Shown here: positions 8,442-17,313 of the stretch, in pieces
How the letters are laid out: each line of letters begins with the position of its first letter
Numbering within the stretch: the stretch's first letter is position 1
From: Arthrobacter sp042667405
GTDB lineage: Bacteria > Actinomycetota > Actinomycetes > Actinomycetales > Micrococcaceae
Direction of reading: 5' to 3'
Assembly (NCBI RefSeq): GCF_042667405.1
Contig: NZ_JBHVAL010000021.1
Span: forward strand, 1-64,000
Length of the DNA: 64,000 nt
Program-made: the position numbers and the translations under genes
Notes under the pieces: model-generated
The model's database searches: none
Seen by the model: the letters and a program-made list of their open reading frames with translations, nothing else
What the model was told of the DNA's origin: nothing

Positions 8442-9244
8442 GCCAATTCCACCTCCACTCCGGCCGCCTGAATGGCTTTGAGCTCCCGGCCGTCAAGGTC
8501 CGAGTCGGTGATGATGAGGTCAATGTCGGCAAGGTCGGCGTGTTTGCAGTTGCTCACGCACCCGAATTTGCTGTGATCGGCCAAAGGGACGCGTCGTCTG
8601 GCGCTCTGCAACATCAGCCTTTTCACCGCGGCTTCGGCGGGATCGGGGGTAGTGAGGCCCCTGTCTACCGAGATGGCGTTCGCGCCGAGGAAGGCAATAT
8701 CGACATTGATTTCGGCAAGCGACCGCGATGCCCAGTCATCCACCTCGGCCTCCGTGAGCGGCCGGACGCGGCCACCGAGAGTGTGAACCGTGAGCAACGG
8801 TCTGTCCAGAAGGCTGGTGGCAATACTCAGCGTGTTCGTATACACGGTCAACTCCTTGTCATACGGGAACATGGCGGCCAGCCTGGCTGTTGTTGATCCG
8901 GCGTCGAGCAGCAGCGAACCTCCGCTGGGCAGGTGGCGCAGTGCTGCCTTGGCGATGCGGGTCTTTTCGTCACGGAAGCCGGTCCGCGTCGATACCGCCG
9001 GCTCGTAGGTCAGTCGTCCCACCGGGACGGCTCCGCCATGAACCCGGCGCAGGAGGCCCAGTTGCTCCAGGGCCATGAGGTCCTTGCGCAAGGTTTCGCC
9101 GGTGACGCCGAGTTCCTCTGAGATGGCGGCCGCGTCGGCGCGGCCTTCTGTGCGGAGGCGCTCAAGGATGAGCCCGCGTCGCTGCTCCGGGAAAGGGACG
9201 CGGGAATCAGAGCGGGCCTGATTGCGGTCCGGGGCGGGGTTCAT
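8438..9244 (-). CDS. DeoR-family transcriptional regulator of the sugar operon
   Basis: This 268-residue regulator has an N-terminal winged helix-turn-helix (about residues 17-70, including the DeoR signature around LLRRVHGGAVP) and a C-terminal DeoRC sensor domain that in this family binds phosphorylated sugars. A short Asn/Arg/Asp-rich tail precedes the HTH. It sits within the catabolic operon, overlapping the FGGY kinase and PfkB genes by 4 bases each. It probably represses both divergent units from the 10618-10750 intergenic region, where a TTGGTTG/CAACCAA pair is present. The effector is probably a phosphorylated intermediate of the pathway. Confidence 0.9.
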   Translation of the reverse strand: MNPAPDRNQARSDSRVPFPEQRRGLILERLRTEGRADAAAISEELGVTGETLRKDLMALEQLGLLRRVHGGAVPVGRLTYEPAVSTRTGFRDEKTRIAKAALRHLPSGGSLLLDAGSTTARLAAMFPYDKELTVYTNTLSIATSLLDRPLLTVHTLGGRVRPLTEAEVDDWASRSLAEINVDIAFLGANAISVDRGLTTPDPAEAAVKRLMLQSARRRVPLADHSKFGCVSNCKHADLADIDLIITDSDLDGRELKAIQAAGVEVELA

Positions 9245-10617
9245 TGCAGGGCCCCTTCTCTTTGGCGGGCGGTATGGGAAGGGGCGTGCTGACTTGTGTG
9301 CGATGGAAATTCTTCAACCGATCGGTAGATGCCGGCAGCGAGGCCTCCGAAAAGGGCCGCCCCCCGCGCTCCGGCTTCTTTGGCCGGTGAGACCGTCAGC
9401 GGGCCGAACACCTTTTCCTTGTTCTCCAGGAGTCCCTTACTGAGGGACCAGCCGCCCGTGACCACCACCCGGGAGGGGGTACCCGCGGCCTGGGTCATCC
9501 GGGAGTGGACATCCAGGGCTTGTTGGGCCACGGCGCCCAGGGCTGCGCGCCAAATGTCTGCCTGGCTGCTTGAATTCGTGGAGCCGTGGAGCACGAGTTC
9601 CTGCCCGGCGTGGATCGTGGCGTACAGGTCACTGGCGCTATCGGAGGCCTCAGCGTCAAGACGGGCGATGTCCGTGGTGTCGAGGCCAAGCATCTTCAAT
9701 GCGTTCCGGAGGACCAGCCCGGCCTGGGTTCCGCCCAGGAGTGTCCACTTCTGATCGAGGACGGACCAGCCCGCAGTAATTCCGGCGGATGTCAGCTCCA
9801 GCAGCGCTGATTCGGAAACGGCCGGGTCAATGATCCGCACCAGGGCTTCGGCGGTTCCGCAGGAGTCAAGGACGTCACCGGGAAGGTAGGCCCCCGCTCC
9901 AACGACAGCTGCCTGGTGGTCATGACCCGCCACTGTGATTGCTGCTCCGGTGAGGCGGCTTATGCCTGCTCCGGCGCTCACTGTACCGAGGTTGGTCCCT
10001 GCCACCGCAAGTTCGGGCATCAGCGCCTGAGCGGCCCCTGTCCATTCCAGGGTTTCGCTCCACCAGTTGCGGGTAGTGAGATCCATCCAGCCTGTACGGG
10101 ACGCCAGGGAGAGCTCGGAGACGGGAGCTCCTCCCAGCGCGAAGGCCATCCACTCCGCGATGTTGAGGCGCAGCATCGCCTTCCGGGTCTCCGGTACGTG
10201 GGCCAGGAGCCAGCGGTGCTTGGTCAGGGACCATTGCTCGCGCAGGGGCAGGCCGGTACGGGTGGCAAAGAGGTCCTCCCCGATTGCCGTGCGCAGGCTT
10301 TCCAGTTCGGCAAGATCCCGCCGGTCATGCCAGGCGATAACCGGTCCCAAAGCCTTGCCGTCCCGGCCGATCAGCACGCCGGATTCGCCCATGCTGGTGA
10401 TGCCTATGGATGCGACTGCACCGCTCGGCGCTCCGGAGAGTGCGCTGGTCAGCGCCAAGGCCGCGGCCTCGAGAAGCTCGGGAGCTTCCAGTTGAGTCCC
10501 TTCGTCCGCGACGGACCAAGGAGTCGCGGACCGCCCCTCGGCGAGGGCAGCGCCGTCCTCGTCGTAGACGACGGCCTTGACCGCCGTCGTTCCGATGTCG
10601 AGTCCTACGAGAAGCAC
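9241..10617 (-). CDS. FGGY-family carbohydrate kinase
   Basis: This 458-residue kinase belongs to the FGGY family (xylulokinase, gluconokinase, rhamnulokinase and relatives). The N-terminal phosphate-binding motif LDIGTTAVKAVVYDEDG and the C-terminal adenosine motif VVVTGGWSLSKGLL are both present, and the length is slightly short for xylulokinase. It probably performs the first phosphorylation of the imported sugar. The start is GTG at 10617 with AGGA 7-10 bases upstream. It is the first gene of the leftward operon and overlaps the DeoR gene by 4 bases. FGGY paralogues change substrate easily, so tagatose, psicose, xylulose or a sugar acid all remain possible. Confidence 0.88.
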   Translation of the reverse strand: MLLVGLDIGTTAVKAVVYDEDGAALAEGRSATPWSVADEGTQLEAPELLEAAALALTSALSGAPSGAVASIGITSMGESGVLIGRDGKALGPVIAWHDRRDLAELESLRTAIGEDLFATRTGLPLREQWSLTKHRWLLAHVPETRKAMLRLNIAEWMAFALGGAPVSELSLASRTGWMDLTTRNWWSETLEWTGAAQALMPELAVAGTNLGTVSAGAGISRLTGAAITVAGHDHQAAVVGAGAYLPGDVLDSCGTAEALVRIIDPAVSESALLELTSAGITAGWSVLDQKWTLLGGTQAGLVLRNALKMLGLDTTDIARLDAEASDSASDLYATIHAGQELVLHGSTNSSSQADIWRAALGAVAQQALDVHSRMTQAAGTPSRVVVTGGWSLSKGLLENKEKVFGPLTVSPAKEAGARGAALFGGLAAGIYRSVEEFPSHTSQHAPSHTARQREGALQ

Positions 10618-10633
10618 CTTTGCGTCCTGACTA

Positions 10634-10733
10634 TTGGTTGATTGGAAGTTATTGGATATTGTTGTTTTTCATTGGGGATGTTGTCAAGCTCACATTTAAA
10701 TCCTTGATTCAAAGCGTGGATAGATCCAACCAA
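10634..10733. promoter_or_regulatory. Divergent promoter/operator region of the sugar locus
   Basis: This AT-richer intergenic region separates the leftward kinase operon from the rightward aldolase gene. TTGGTTG at 10634-10640 is mirrored by CAACCAA at 10727-10733, one near each gene start, which is the arrangement expected for a DeoR-type repressor controlling both directions. On the minus strand TTGACA (10682-10687) is followed, after 18 bases, by AACAAT (10658-10663), a plausible promoter for the kinase operon. The operator assignment is inference from symmetry and position. Confidence 0.5.
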
Positions 10734-10750
10734 AAGCAACGGGAGGTCAA

Positions 10751-11602
10751 TTGGCACTGGCACACACGGGTGAGCTCATGAGCGATGCGGTCAAAAAGGG
10801 CGTCGGTCTCGCGGCCTTCAACGTCATCAGCCTTGAGCACGGGGAAGCCATCATCGAAGCCGTCGAAGATACCGGGTTACCGGCGGTGATGCAGATCAGC
10901 GAGAACTGCATCAAGTTCCATGGCGGCCGGCTCACGCCACTGCTAAGTGGACTTGCGGCACTGGCAGAGTCCTCCACCGGACGGGTTTCCCTGCACCTGG
11001 ATCACATTGAGGACCAAGAGATCCTCGTGCAGGCGGCCTCGGGTCCTATCACGTCCGTCATGGTGGACGCCTCCCGGCTGGGGTACGAGGACAACGTTGC
11101 AGCCACACGCAAGGCCGCCCGTTGGGCCCAGGCCCGTGGATGGCATGTCGAAGCAGAACTCGGAGAGATCGGCGGAAAAGAGGGCGCCCACGCGCCGGGA
11201 GTACGCACTGATCCCGCCGAGGCAGCCAGCTTCGCCGCAGCGACTGGCGTTGATTCGCTCGCCGTCGCCGTCGGCAGTTCCCATGCCATGACGGCGCGGA
11301 CAGCGCGGCTGGACCACGAACTTATAGCTCGGATCAAGGCAGAAGTGGCGGTGCCGCTGGTGCTGCACGGCTCCTCGGGGGTGCCGGAGGATGAGCTGGC
11401 CGTGGCGGTGGAGTCAGGGATGGTGAAGATCAACCTGGGCACCATTCTGAACATCGCCTTTACGGGGGCAGTCCGTTCCGCCCTGGCCGGGACGGATGTA
11501 GTGGATCCCCGCCGATACCTTGCTCCAGCGCGGCTGGAAACCACCCGGGCCGTTAATCGCTTGCTCGGCGTCGTCTCCACGCGTCGGGCCGCTGTCCTAT
11601 GA
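10751..11602 (+). CDS. Class II ketose-bisphosphate aldolase (fructose/tagatose type)
   Basis: This 283-residue zinc aldolase cleaves a ketose 1,6-bisphosphate to dihydroxyacetone phosphate and an aldehyde. LHLDHIED (residues 81-88) carries the catalytic Asp84 and zinc ligand His85, and LVLHGSSGVPE provides a further zinc ligand and phosphate-binding loop. The length matches the GatY/KbaY/FbaA-type family. The start is TTG at 10751, preceded by GGGAGG at 10741-10746. An internal ATG at 10778 would remove the conserved first helix. The gene overlaps the epimerase gene by 4 bases and runs divergently from the kinase operon, so it is the last step of the proposed pathway. Confidence 0.9.
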   Translation: MALAHTGELMSDAVKKGVGLAAFNVISLEHGEAIIEAVEDTGLPAVMQISENCIKFHGGRLTPLLSGLAALAESSTGRVSLHLDHIEDQEILVQAASGPITSVMVDASRLGYEDNVAATRKAARWAQARGWHVEAELGEIGGKEGAHAPGVRTDPAEAASFAAATGVDSLAVAVGSSHAMTARTARLDHELIARIKAEVAVPLVLHGSSGVPEDELAVAVESGMVKINLGTILNIAFTGAVRSALAGTDVVDPRRYLAPARLETTRAVNRLLGVVSTRRAAVL

Positions 11603-12504
11603 GCTCGCATCTCGATTACGGAATTTCATCAGCGGGGTACAGTGCCGTCATCGTGCCGGAGGGGGCTGCCGTTCGCAGGCTCACCCACGAGGGCCGTGAC
11701 CTGATCGTTCCCTTCGCTTCCGGAGAGCCGATGCCTGATTACCGGGGTGCCATTGTTGCCCCTTGGCCCAACCGCATTCCGGATGGACGTTACAGCTTCG
11801 ATGGCGTTGAACGGACAGTGCCAATCAACGAACCCTCCAGGGCGGCAGCACTGCATGGTCTGGTGTCACACGTTCCATGGTCCGTCTACCACCATGACGA
11901 GAGGAGCATCCGGCTGCGGTGCATCTTGGCTGAGAGCGAGGGATATCCCTTCGAGTTGGTACTCGATGTTGCCTATACAGCGGACGAGGCCGGATTACAT
12001 ACGGTCGTTACTGCCATCAACACCGGCGAAAACCCGGCACCCTACGGGACTTGCCCGCACCCGTACCTGGTTGCCGGAAGCTCACCCCTGGACGACTGGC
12101 ACTTGGAGTTGGGTGCGGCAACGTTTCTCGACGTCACACCGGACCGGCTCATCCCGCTCCAGCGCATGTCAGTTGACGGCACGCCATTCGATTACCGCCA
12201 ACCCCGGCCCTTAGGAAGGACGGCAATAGACCACGCCTTTACCGATCTCATTGCCACTGCCGACGGAGGCCGTCGGATAAGGGTTTGGGATCCGGCCGGC
12301 ACCGGAGTCGCGATGACGTGGGGAAAGTCTTGCCCATGGGTCCAGGTTCACACCGCGGACCATGTCCTTCCGGAACGGCACCGGGTTGGGCTGGCAGTGG
12401 AACCGATGACTTGCCCTCCCAACGCGTTCAACTCAGGCGACGATTTGGTGGTGCTGCTGCCGGGGAAGGCCCATACCGCGGAATGGAGCATTCATGCGCT
12501 ATGA
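11599..12504 (+). CDS. Aldose 1-epimerase family protein (mutarotase)
   Basis: This 301-residue protein has the galactose mutarotase-like beta-sandwich pattern. It interconverts alpha and beta anomers of an aldose, or of a sugar phosphate in the related YeaD branch. Likely active-site residues are the His in CPHPYL and the Glu in VEPMTCPPNAFN near the C-terminus, both in their usual places. The early VAPWPNRIPDGRY segment is typical of bacterial aldose epimerases. It is translationally coupled to the aldolase gene through an ATGA overlap. A mutarotase suggests that the imported compound, or its oxidised form, exists as a pyranose/furanose with a free anomeric centre. Confidence 0.88.
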   Translation: MSSHLDYGISSAGYSAVIVPEGAAVRRLTHEGRDLIVPFASGEPMPDYRGAIVAPWPNRIPDGRYSFDGVERTVPINEPSRAAALHGLVSHVPWSVYHHDERSIRLRCILAESEGYPFELVLDVAYTADEAGLHTVVTAINTGENPAPYGTCPHPYLVAGSSPLDDWHLELGAATFLDVTPDRLIPLQRMSVDGTPFDYRQPRPLGRTAIDHAFTDLIATADGGRRIRVWDPAGTGVAMTWGKSCPWVQVHTADHVLPERHRVGLAVEPMTCPPNAFNSGDDLVVLLPGKAHTAEWSIHAL

Positions 12505-12528
12505 GGCGACGGGTCCCGCCGCGCACCC

Positions 12529-13881
12529 CTACTTCTTCTTCCCGCCCCGCTTCGCCGCAGCATTCATCGCCGACTTCACCGCAGGCGGCAGCCCCGCCGT
12601 CTCGGTCTCCGGCTCGGCAACTGTTCCGCGCCAGCGGGCCAGTCCCTTCATGCCGTGGTAGATCACCAGGGCGGCAGCCGAGCCCAGGGCAATACCCGTG
12701 AACTTCAGCTCGCCAATGGTCCACGTGTAATCCGCGATGCCGATGATCAAGGCAACAGCCGCGGTGGTGAGGTTGATCGGGTTGGAGAAGTTGACCTTGT
12801 TCTGGACCCAGATCTTCACGCCGAGCACGCCGATCATGCCGTACAGCATCGTGGCTGCGCCACCCAGGACGCCGGGCGGGACGGTGGCGATCAGTTCGCC
12901 GAATTTCGGCGAGAAGCTCAGCAGGATGGCGAAGACACCGGCCACCCAGTAGGCCGCCGTCGAATAGACCTTGGTGGCGGCCATGACGCCGATGTTTTCC
13001 GCGTAGGTGGTGGTACCGGAACCGCCGCCGAGCCCGGCAAGTACCGTCGCGGCGCCGTCGGCCATCAGCGCGCGGCCGGAGACGCCGTCGAGGTTTTGGC
13101 CTGTCATCGCGGCAACTGACTTCACGTGCCCGACGTTCTCGGCCACCAGCACCAGCACCACCGGTACAAACAGGCCCACCACACCGAGGTGGAATTCGGG
13201 CGTTTGGAACTGCGGCAGACCGACCCAGGCGGCCGCGTCCATCTTTTCGTACGAAACCTCGCCCCGAATCATCGCCACGAGGTAACCCACAACGACGCCC
13301 ACCAGAATGCTCAGCCGCCCCAGGATTCCGCGGAACAGGACCGACACCAGGATGATCGTCACCAGCGTGATGAGCGCGGTGACCGGTGCGGCGTCGAAGT
13401 TGTTTTTCGCGGCGGGCGCCAGATTCAGGCCGATCAGCGCGACGATCGCGCCCGTGACGATCGGCGGCATCAGCCGGTTGATCCATTCGGCGCCGAACTT
13501 CTGGACGATCGCACCTATCAGCGCCAGTACGACGCCGGCAAGCACCACGCCGCCCAGGGCGCCGGCAACGCCGTACTGCTGCTGGGACGCCATGATCGGG
13601 GCGATGAACGCGAAACTCGACCCCAGGTAGCTGGGCACGCGACCCTTGGTGATGACCAGGAACAGCAGTGTGCCAATGCCGGAGAAGAACAGCGTGGTAG
13701 CCGGCGGCATGCCCGTGATGATGGGCACCAGGAACGTCGCGCCGAACATGGCAACAACATGCTGCATGCCAATGCCGATAGTGAGGGGCCAGGCAAGCCG
13801 CTCATCGGGGGCAACAACGTGGCCGGGGCGGATGGACTTGCCGTTGCCGTGGAGCTTCCATTTGGTGCCGAGCATGCTCAT
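12529..13881 (-). CDS. Uracil/xanthine permease (NCS2 family)
   Basis: This 450-residue membrane protein has about 12-14 hydrophobic segments and the NCS2 features of uracil:proton symporters. These include QHVVAMFGATFLVPIITG near the N-terminus and the family motif around ENVGHVKSVAAMTGQNLDG in the middle. It would import uracil or a related nucleobase across the cytoplasmic membrane. The C-terminal tail ends in a short Lys/Gly-rich stretch. ATG at 13881 is preceded by GAGGAAGG about 9 bases upstream. It stands alone between the sugar locus and the OpgC fusion gene. A malonic semialdehyde reductase-like gene lies 2.8 kb away, but no other pyrimidine catabolic genes are nearby. Confidence 0.9.
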   Translation of the reverse strand: MSMLGTKWKLHGNGKSIRPGHVVAPDERLAWPLTIGIGMQHVVAMFGATFLVPIITGMPPATTLFFSGIGTLLFLVITKGRVPSYLGSSFAFIAPIMASQQQYGVAGALGGVVLAGVVLALIGAIVQKFGAEWINRLMPPIVTGAIVALIGLNLAPAAKNNFDAAPVTALITLVTIILVSVLFRGILGRLSILVGVVVGYLVAMIRGEVSYEKMDAAAWVGLPQFQTPEFHLGVVGLFVPVVLVLVAENVGHVKSVAAMTGQNLDGVSGRALMADGAATVLAGLGGGSGTTTYAENIGVMAATKVYSTAAYWVAGVFAILLSFSPKFGELIATVPPGVLGGAATMLYGMIGVLGVKIWVQNKVNFSNPINLTTAAVALIIGIADYTWTIGELKFTGIALGSAAALVIYHGMKGLARWRGTVAEPETETAGLPPAVKSAMNAAAKRGGKKK

Positions 13882-13963
13882 GGCGGGGCCTTCCTCAGAA
13901 GAGTATTGGGATTCGGTGCAACATTACCGCCAAACCGGACACCACCGCCGCGCTGAAGCTGCG

Positions 13964-16441
13964 CTACCTCGGAACCAGCCCGAAGAGGAACTTCTTTTTC
14001 ACCATCACCCACAGCACGCCGAGTAACGCGACATACACCGCTGTGTTCAGCCAGAGGTTGCCATCGCGAAGGACAGGGATGTTGGCAATGGCCACGATGA
14101 AGAACACATGCATGATGAACACATACAGCGTGGCTTGCCCGAGTGGCACGAAGAACCAGCCCACAGCGCGCGAGAGTGGCTTCCAGAATGCACTCAGTAG
14201 CGCGTAGAGGGCGATGGTGATGAGGATGACGTTCAGCACGCGACCAGGGCCAAGGTAGGTGCGGCTGAAGAACGTGTCGTAGAGGTACCTGAACGTCGCG
14301 TCGGGGATGAGCGCGAGCCGCACGTCCAATTGGTTGGTTAGATATGGCCCGCTCCACGAGAAGAGCGCGCAGGCCGCGGCCAGGAAGATGCATGCCCCCA
14401 AGAGAATCCGCTGGCGGGGGTGCGCGAACCAGTCAATGATCCGTTGGCGGTGGAAGCCCGCGGTCATGCCGAGGACGAACAGGACCTGCCACACGAGCAG
14501 CGGAAAGGAATCCTCAAACTGAGAGGGCAGCAGCCGGAAACGGAAGACAGAGCCGGCGATGTACAGGGCTCCGCTGACGGTGAGCACCAACCACGTCAGT
14601 CCGCGGGAGAGCGCTACCAGGATCAAAGGACTGATCAACAACAAAACCACATACAGGCCCATGATGTTGAACTGCCACGGCCCAACCTGCAACAGCAGCA
14701 AGGCGGGAATCAAACCCTGCGGAACCGGGAACTGCAGCAGGCCTTCCATCCCCGCGTAGAGGTCATAGGTCGTTCCTGCGGCTGAATGCCCCGCCGCACC
14801 CGTTCCTTGGTCCGTGAAGGTGGTGACCGCGGCTGCGTTGATGAAGGGGAGCAGGCTCAACACGTACACGATCAGGACCACCGCCAGCGCGGTGAAGTAC
14901 AGTTTCGATGCGCGCTTGGTGGTCCCGTCCACCACGTCTCCCAGTTCCGTGGCGATGCGTGGCCCGTAGACCATGCCCAACACTGCTCCTGAAAGCATGA
15001 CGAAGAGCTCGGCCCCGGAAACGACGCCGATGCTCTCCTGGCTCAGCAATTGGAAGACAGAGTTGATGCCAACGTGATTCACCACCACAAACACGATGGC
15101 CAGGCCCCTGAGCATGTCGATGCGGGCATCGCGCTTATCCGAACCGGTGTAGGACCACCTGTTGGGTGCCGTTCTAGATGACAGAAACCACAATGCGCCA
15201 ACGGCTACCAGGACAGATCCCGCGGTCGCCCATGCTGCCCAGCCCCGGAGGGTTGTTCCGGACTTAGCCTGCGGTGCCTCAAGGCCGGGAACGTCCTTCA
15301 AGCCCTTCTCGGTCACAGGACCCACTGCAAGGCCGGATGTGTCCAAGGACGACCGGAAGGGAGCAGCCAGAGATGGTTGCGCGGTGGCGCGCCAGTCAAT
15401 GGAAACCTTGCTCTGGTCGCGGGCATCGGTGGTTTCGTTCCAGACCACTGCCCGGACGGCACCGTTTTCGGGCTGAGCCACGGAAGCGAAGACCTGGTGC
15501 CACCACGTTTGCTTGACGTCGATCTCGGCGGCGCCCCCAGCGCCCGGAGAGTAGAACGCGCCGGTTTCAATCAGGAGCGGCTTGTTCCTGGCTTGGACGT
15601 AGGTTCCATAAAAGTTGTCCGTGCCTGTGCCTCCACTGGACGCATGCAGGGCGTTGTTGAACTCGCCGGCGTCGGGGAGGGTGTTGTTCGCAGCGCCGGC
15701 TCCTGTGGTGTCGTGGTAGATCGACAGGCCGATCCAGTCCACAACGTCATCGCCGGGGTAGTAAGGGTCGAATGCCGAGTCGTCCATGTCCCAGATCCCG
15801 TTGCCGTTGGTGTCCAACGAACTCAGCGGAACTCCCTTGGGCGGGGTGGAAGTAGCCGTCCGGAATGGATAGTCCTTCTCAGCCGTCGGAGACCACACCA
15901 TCACGGGATCGGCCAGGCTGCCCCGGAGGGCAACAGCAACCCGGCCGAACGCGGCCCGGTAGGCGTCCGGTTCCTGGCCCCAGCCCACCCACGGCGTGTT
16001 CATGTCCGGTCCGAAGCGGACGAACACCTTCCCCCTGAACCCGGCTGCCGCCGTCGTGATTTGACGCGCAAAAGTGGCGGCAACGTCTTCGGTGATGTCC
16101 TGCAGGGGGATGCCCGGGCGGACAGTCAAGAGGGCATGCGAGCCTTGATCGGCCACCTCTGCAAAGTAGCTCTTGAGGTATTCCCGGCCGCCGTCGTCCT
16201 CTGGGAGGGACACGTTCTGCCCATAGAGGGCTGCAGGGGCTCCCAGGCGCTGTGCGTAATCCGCGGCTGAGTCCTTGTTCCAATCCAGCAATGCCCCGAA
16301 ATACCGCTTGTCCGGACCGTCGCTGGGACCCTCCTGGCCCACAGAACCCCAGGCTTGGGTGGACGGAAGGAGAAACGCGAAGAGCAGCAGCAGGAGAACT
16401 ACCAGCGCCCGGCGAGGGGCCGCTAAGGGAAAGGTAGGCAT
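13964..16441 (-). CDS. GH26-like domain fused to an OpgC-type membrane acyltransferase domain
   Basis: This 825-residue protein has a signal peptide or anchor (residues 1-31), an extracytoplasmic domain (about 45-370) resembling glycoside hydrolase family 26, a membrane segment near 402-420, and a C-terminal OpgC/acyltransferase-3-like domain of about ten membrane segments from about 440. In the GH26-like part, RFGPDMNTPW (142-151) corresponds to the family motif carrying the acid/base Glu, but here it is Asp146. The nucleophile-like Glu292 in LLIETG is kept. A calcium-loop-like DTNGNGIWDMDD (210-221) lies between. The OpgC part begins with DARIDMLRGLAIVFVVVNHV, the usual first helix with its conserved His456. 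It may modify a surface glycan, with the outer domain binding or trimming it. AAGGGG precedes the ATG. Confidence 0.75.
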   Translation of the reverse strand: MPTFPLAAPRRALVVLLLLLFAFLLPSTQAWGSVGQEGPSDGPDKRYFGALLDWNKDSAADYAQRLGAPAALYGQNVSLPEDDGGREYLKSYFAEVADQGSHALLTVRPGIPLQDITEDVAATFARQITTAAAGFRGKVFVRFGPDMNTPWVGWGQEPDAYRAAFGRVAVALRGSLADPVMVWSPTAEKDYPFRTATSTPPKGVPLSSLDTNGNGIWDMDDSAFDPYYPGDDVVDWIGLSIYHDTTGAGAANNTLPDAGEFNNALHASSGGTGTDNFYGTYVQARNKPLLIETGAFYSPGAGGAAEIDVKQTWWHQVFASVAQPENGAVRAVVWNETTDARDQSKVSIDWRATAQPSLAAPFRSSLDTSGLAVGPVTEKGLKDVPGLEAPQAKSGTTLRGWAAWATAGSVLVAVGALWFLSSRTAPNRWSYTGSDKRDARIDMLRGLAIVFVVVNHVGINSVFQLLSQESIGVVSGAELFVMLSGAVLGMVYGPRIATELGDVVDGTTKRASKLYFTALAVVLIVYVLSLLPFINAAAVTTFTDQGTGAAGHSAAGTTYDLYAGMEGLLQFPVPQGLIPALLLLQVGPWQFNIMGLYVVLLLISPLILVALSRGLTWLVLTVSGALYIAGSVFRFRLLPSQFEDSFPLLVWQVLFVLGMTAGFHRQRIIDWFAHPRQRILLGACIFLAAACALFSWSGPYLTNQLDVRLALIPDATFRYLYDTFFSRTYLGPGRVLNVILITIALYALLSAFWKPLSRAVGWFFVPLGQATLYVFIMHVFFIVAIANIPVLRDGNLWLNTAVYVALLGVLWVMVKKKFLFGLVPR

Positions 16442-16646
16442 CAGGCCCCTTCTGGTGTCGTCATTCCCACGGCTGCGGCGTCCGCACAGTTATGCGGCAG
16501 CTCACAGGCACGATGGTACCGACTTTCCCGCTGTGCCCAATGTCACGCACCGTCATGGGAAGAGGACATGCGAAGTTGAAGTTGCAACCATGGAAAGCAG
16601 AAGTGCCCGGCCGGCTCAGTGTCAGGGCCCAGCGAAAGGTTCACTA

Positions 16647-17252
16647 ATGACTATTGCCCACGAAGAAGCAGTCATTGACGCCGCAGCAGTCGACGCCATT
16701 TTTGCCGAAGCACGTACCGCAAACAGCTTCTCCGGTGAGGTCACCGAGGAGCAGGCGCGAGCCATCTACGAACTCACCAAGTTCGGCCCCACGGCCTTCA
16801 ACTCCCAGCCCCTCCGCGTGACCTACGTCCGCTCGGACGAGGCCCGCGCCAAGCTGGTTGACCACCTGTCCCGCGGCAACCAGGCCAAGACGGCGTCCGC
16901 TCCGCTGGTCGCCGTCCTCTCTTACGACACCGACTGGCAGGGTCAGTGGGACAAGTTCCTCCCCGCTTACGGCGCCCCCAAGGCCATGTATGACGAGAAC
17001 GCCGAACTCGCCGCTGCCACGGGCAACAACAACGCCCACCTGCAGGCCGGCTACTTCATCCTGGCCGTGCGCTCCCTCGGATTCGCTGCCGGCCCGATGA
17101 CCGGTGCCGACTTCGCGGCCATCGACGCCGAGTTCTTCCCGAACGGCGACCAGAAGAGCTTCCTCATCGTCAACATCGGCCAGCCCGGCCCGGACGCCTG
17201 GGGCGAAGCCAAGCCGAAGTTCGCCTACGAGGACGTTGTCCGCACGGTCTGA
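16647..17252 (+). CDS. Malonic semialdehyde reductase / nitroreductase-family protein (RutE-like)
   Basis: This 201-residue FMN-dependent nitroreductase-fold protein is of the RutE/HadB subfamily. In the pyrimidine (Rut) pathway such proteins reduce malonic semialdehyde to 3-hydroxypropionate. GPTAFNSQPLRVTYV near residue 53 is the typical FMN-binding stretch, and the C-terminal EAKPKFAYEDVV is also conserved. The frame is open far upstream, but ATG at 16647 with an AAAGG about 8 bases before it gives the normal family length and N-terminus. The gene is monocistronic: a strong hairpin follows the stop. A specific rut operon is not present, so a general quinone/nitro/aldehyde reductase role is also possible. 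Confidence 0.82.
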   Translation: MTIAHEEAVIDAAAVDAIFAEARTANSFSGEVTEEQARAIYELTKFGPTAFNSQPLRVTYVRSDEARAKLVDHLSRGNQAKTASAPLVAVLSYDTDWQGQWDKFLPAYGAPKAMYDENAELAAATGNNNAHLQAGYFILAVRSLGFAAGPMTGADFAAIDAEFFPNGDQKSFLIVNIGQPGPDAWGEAKPKFAYEDVVRTV

Positions 17253-17268
17253 CCCTCGCGGTTCCAGC

Positions 17269-17298
17269 AACGCTCCTGCACTTGGGTGCAGGAGCGTT
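17269..17298. terminator. Strong hairpin between convergent genes
   Basis: A perfect 12-bp inverted repeat (AACGCTCCTGCA with TGCAGGAGCGTT) encloses the 6-base loop CTTGGG, 16 bases after the stop of the RutE-like gene. It is followed by GTGGTTT on the plus strand. The position between convergent genes and the stem strength support a terminator, possibly acting in both directions. Confidence 0.75.
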
Positions 17299-17313
17299 GT
17301 GGTTTAAACGGTT

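Noticed and set aside
12428..13486. Minus-strand frame overlapping the uracil permease gene
   Set aside because: It is rich in Arg and Gly with no hydrophobic pattern; the permease frame explains the sequence.
16442..16646. N-terminal extension of the RutE-like protein
   Set aside because: The upstream frame is Arg/Ser-rich and overlaps the OpgC gene start; the ATG at 16647 has a ribosome binding site and matches family length.
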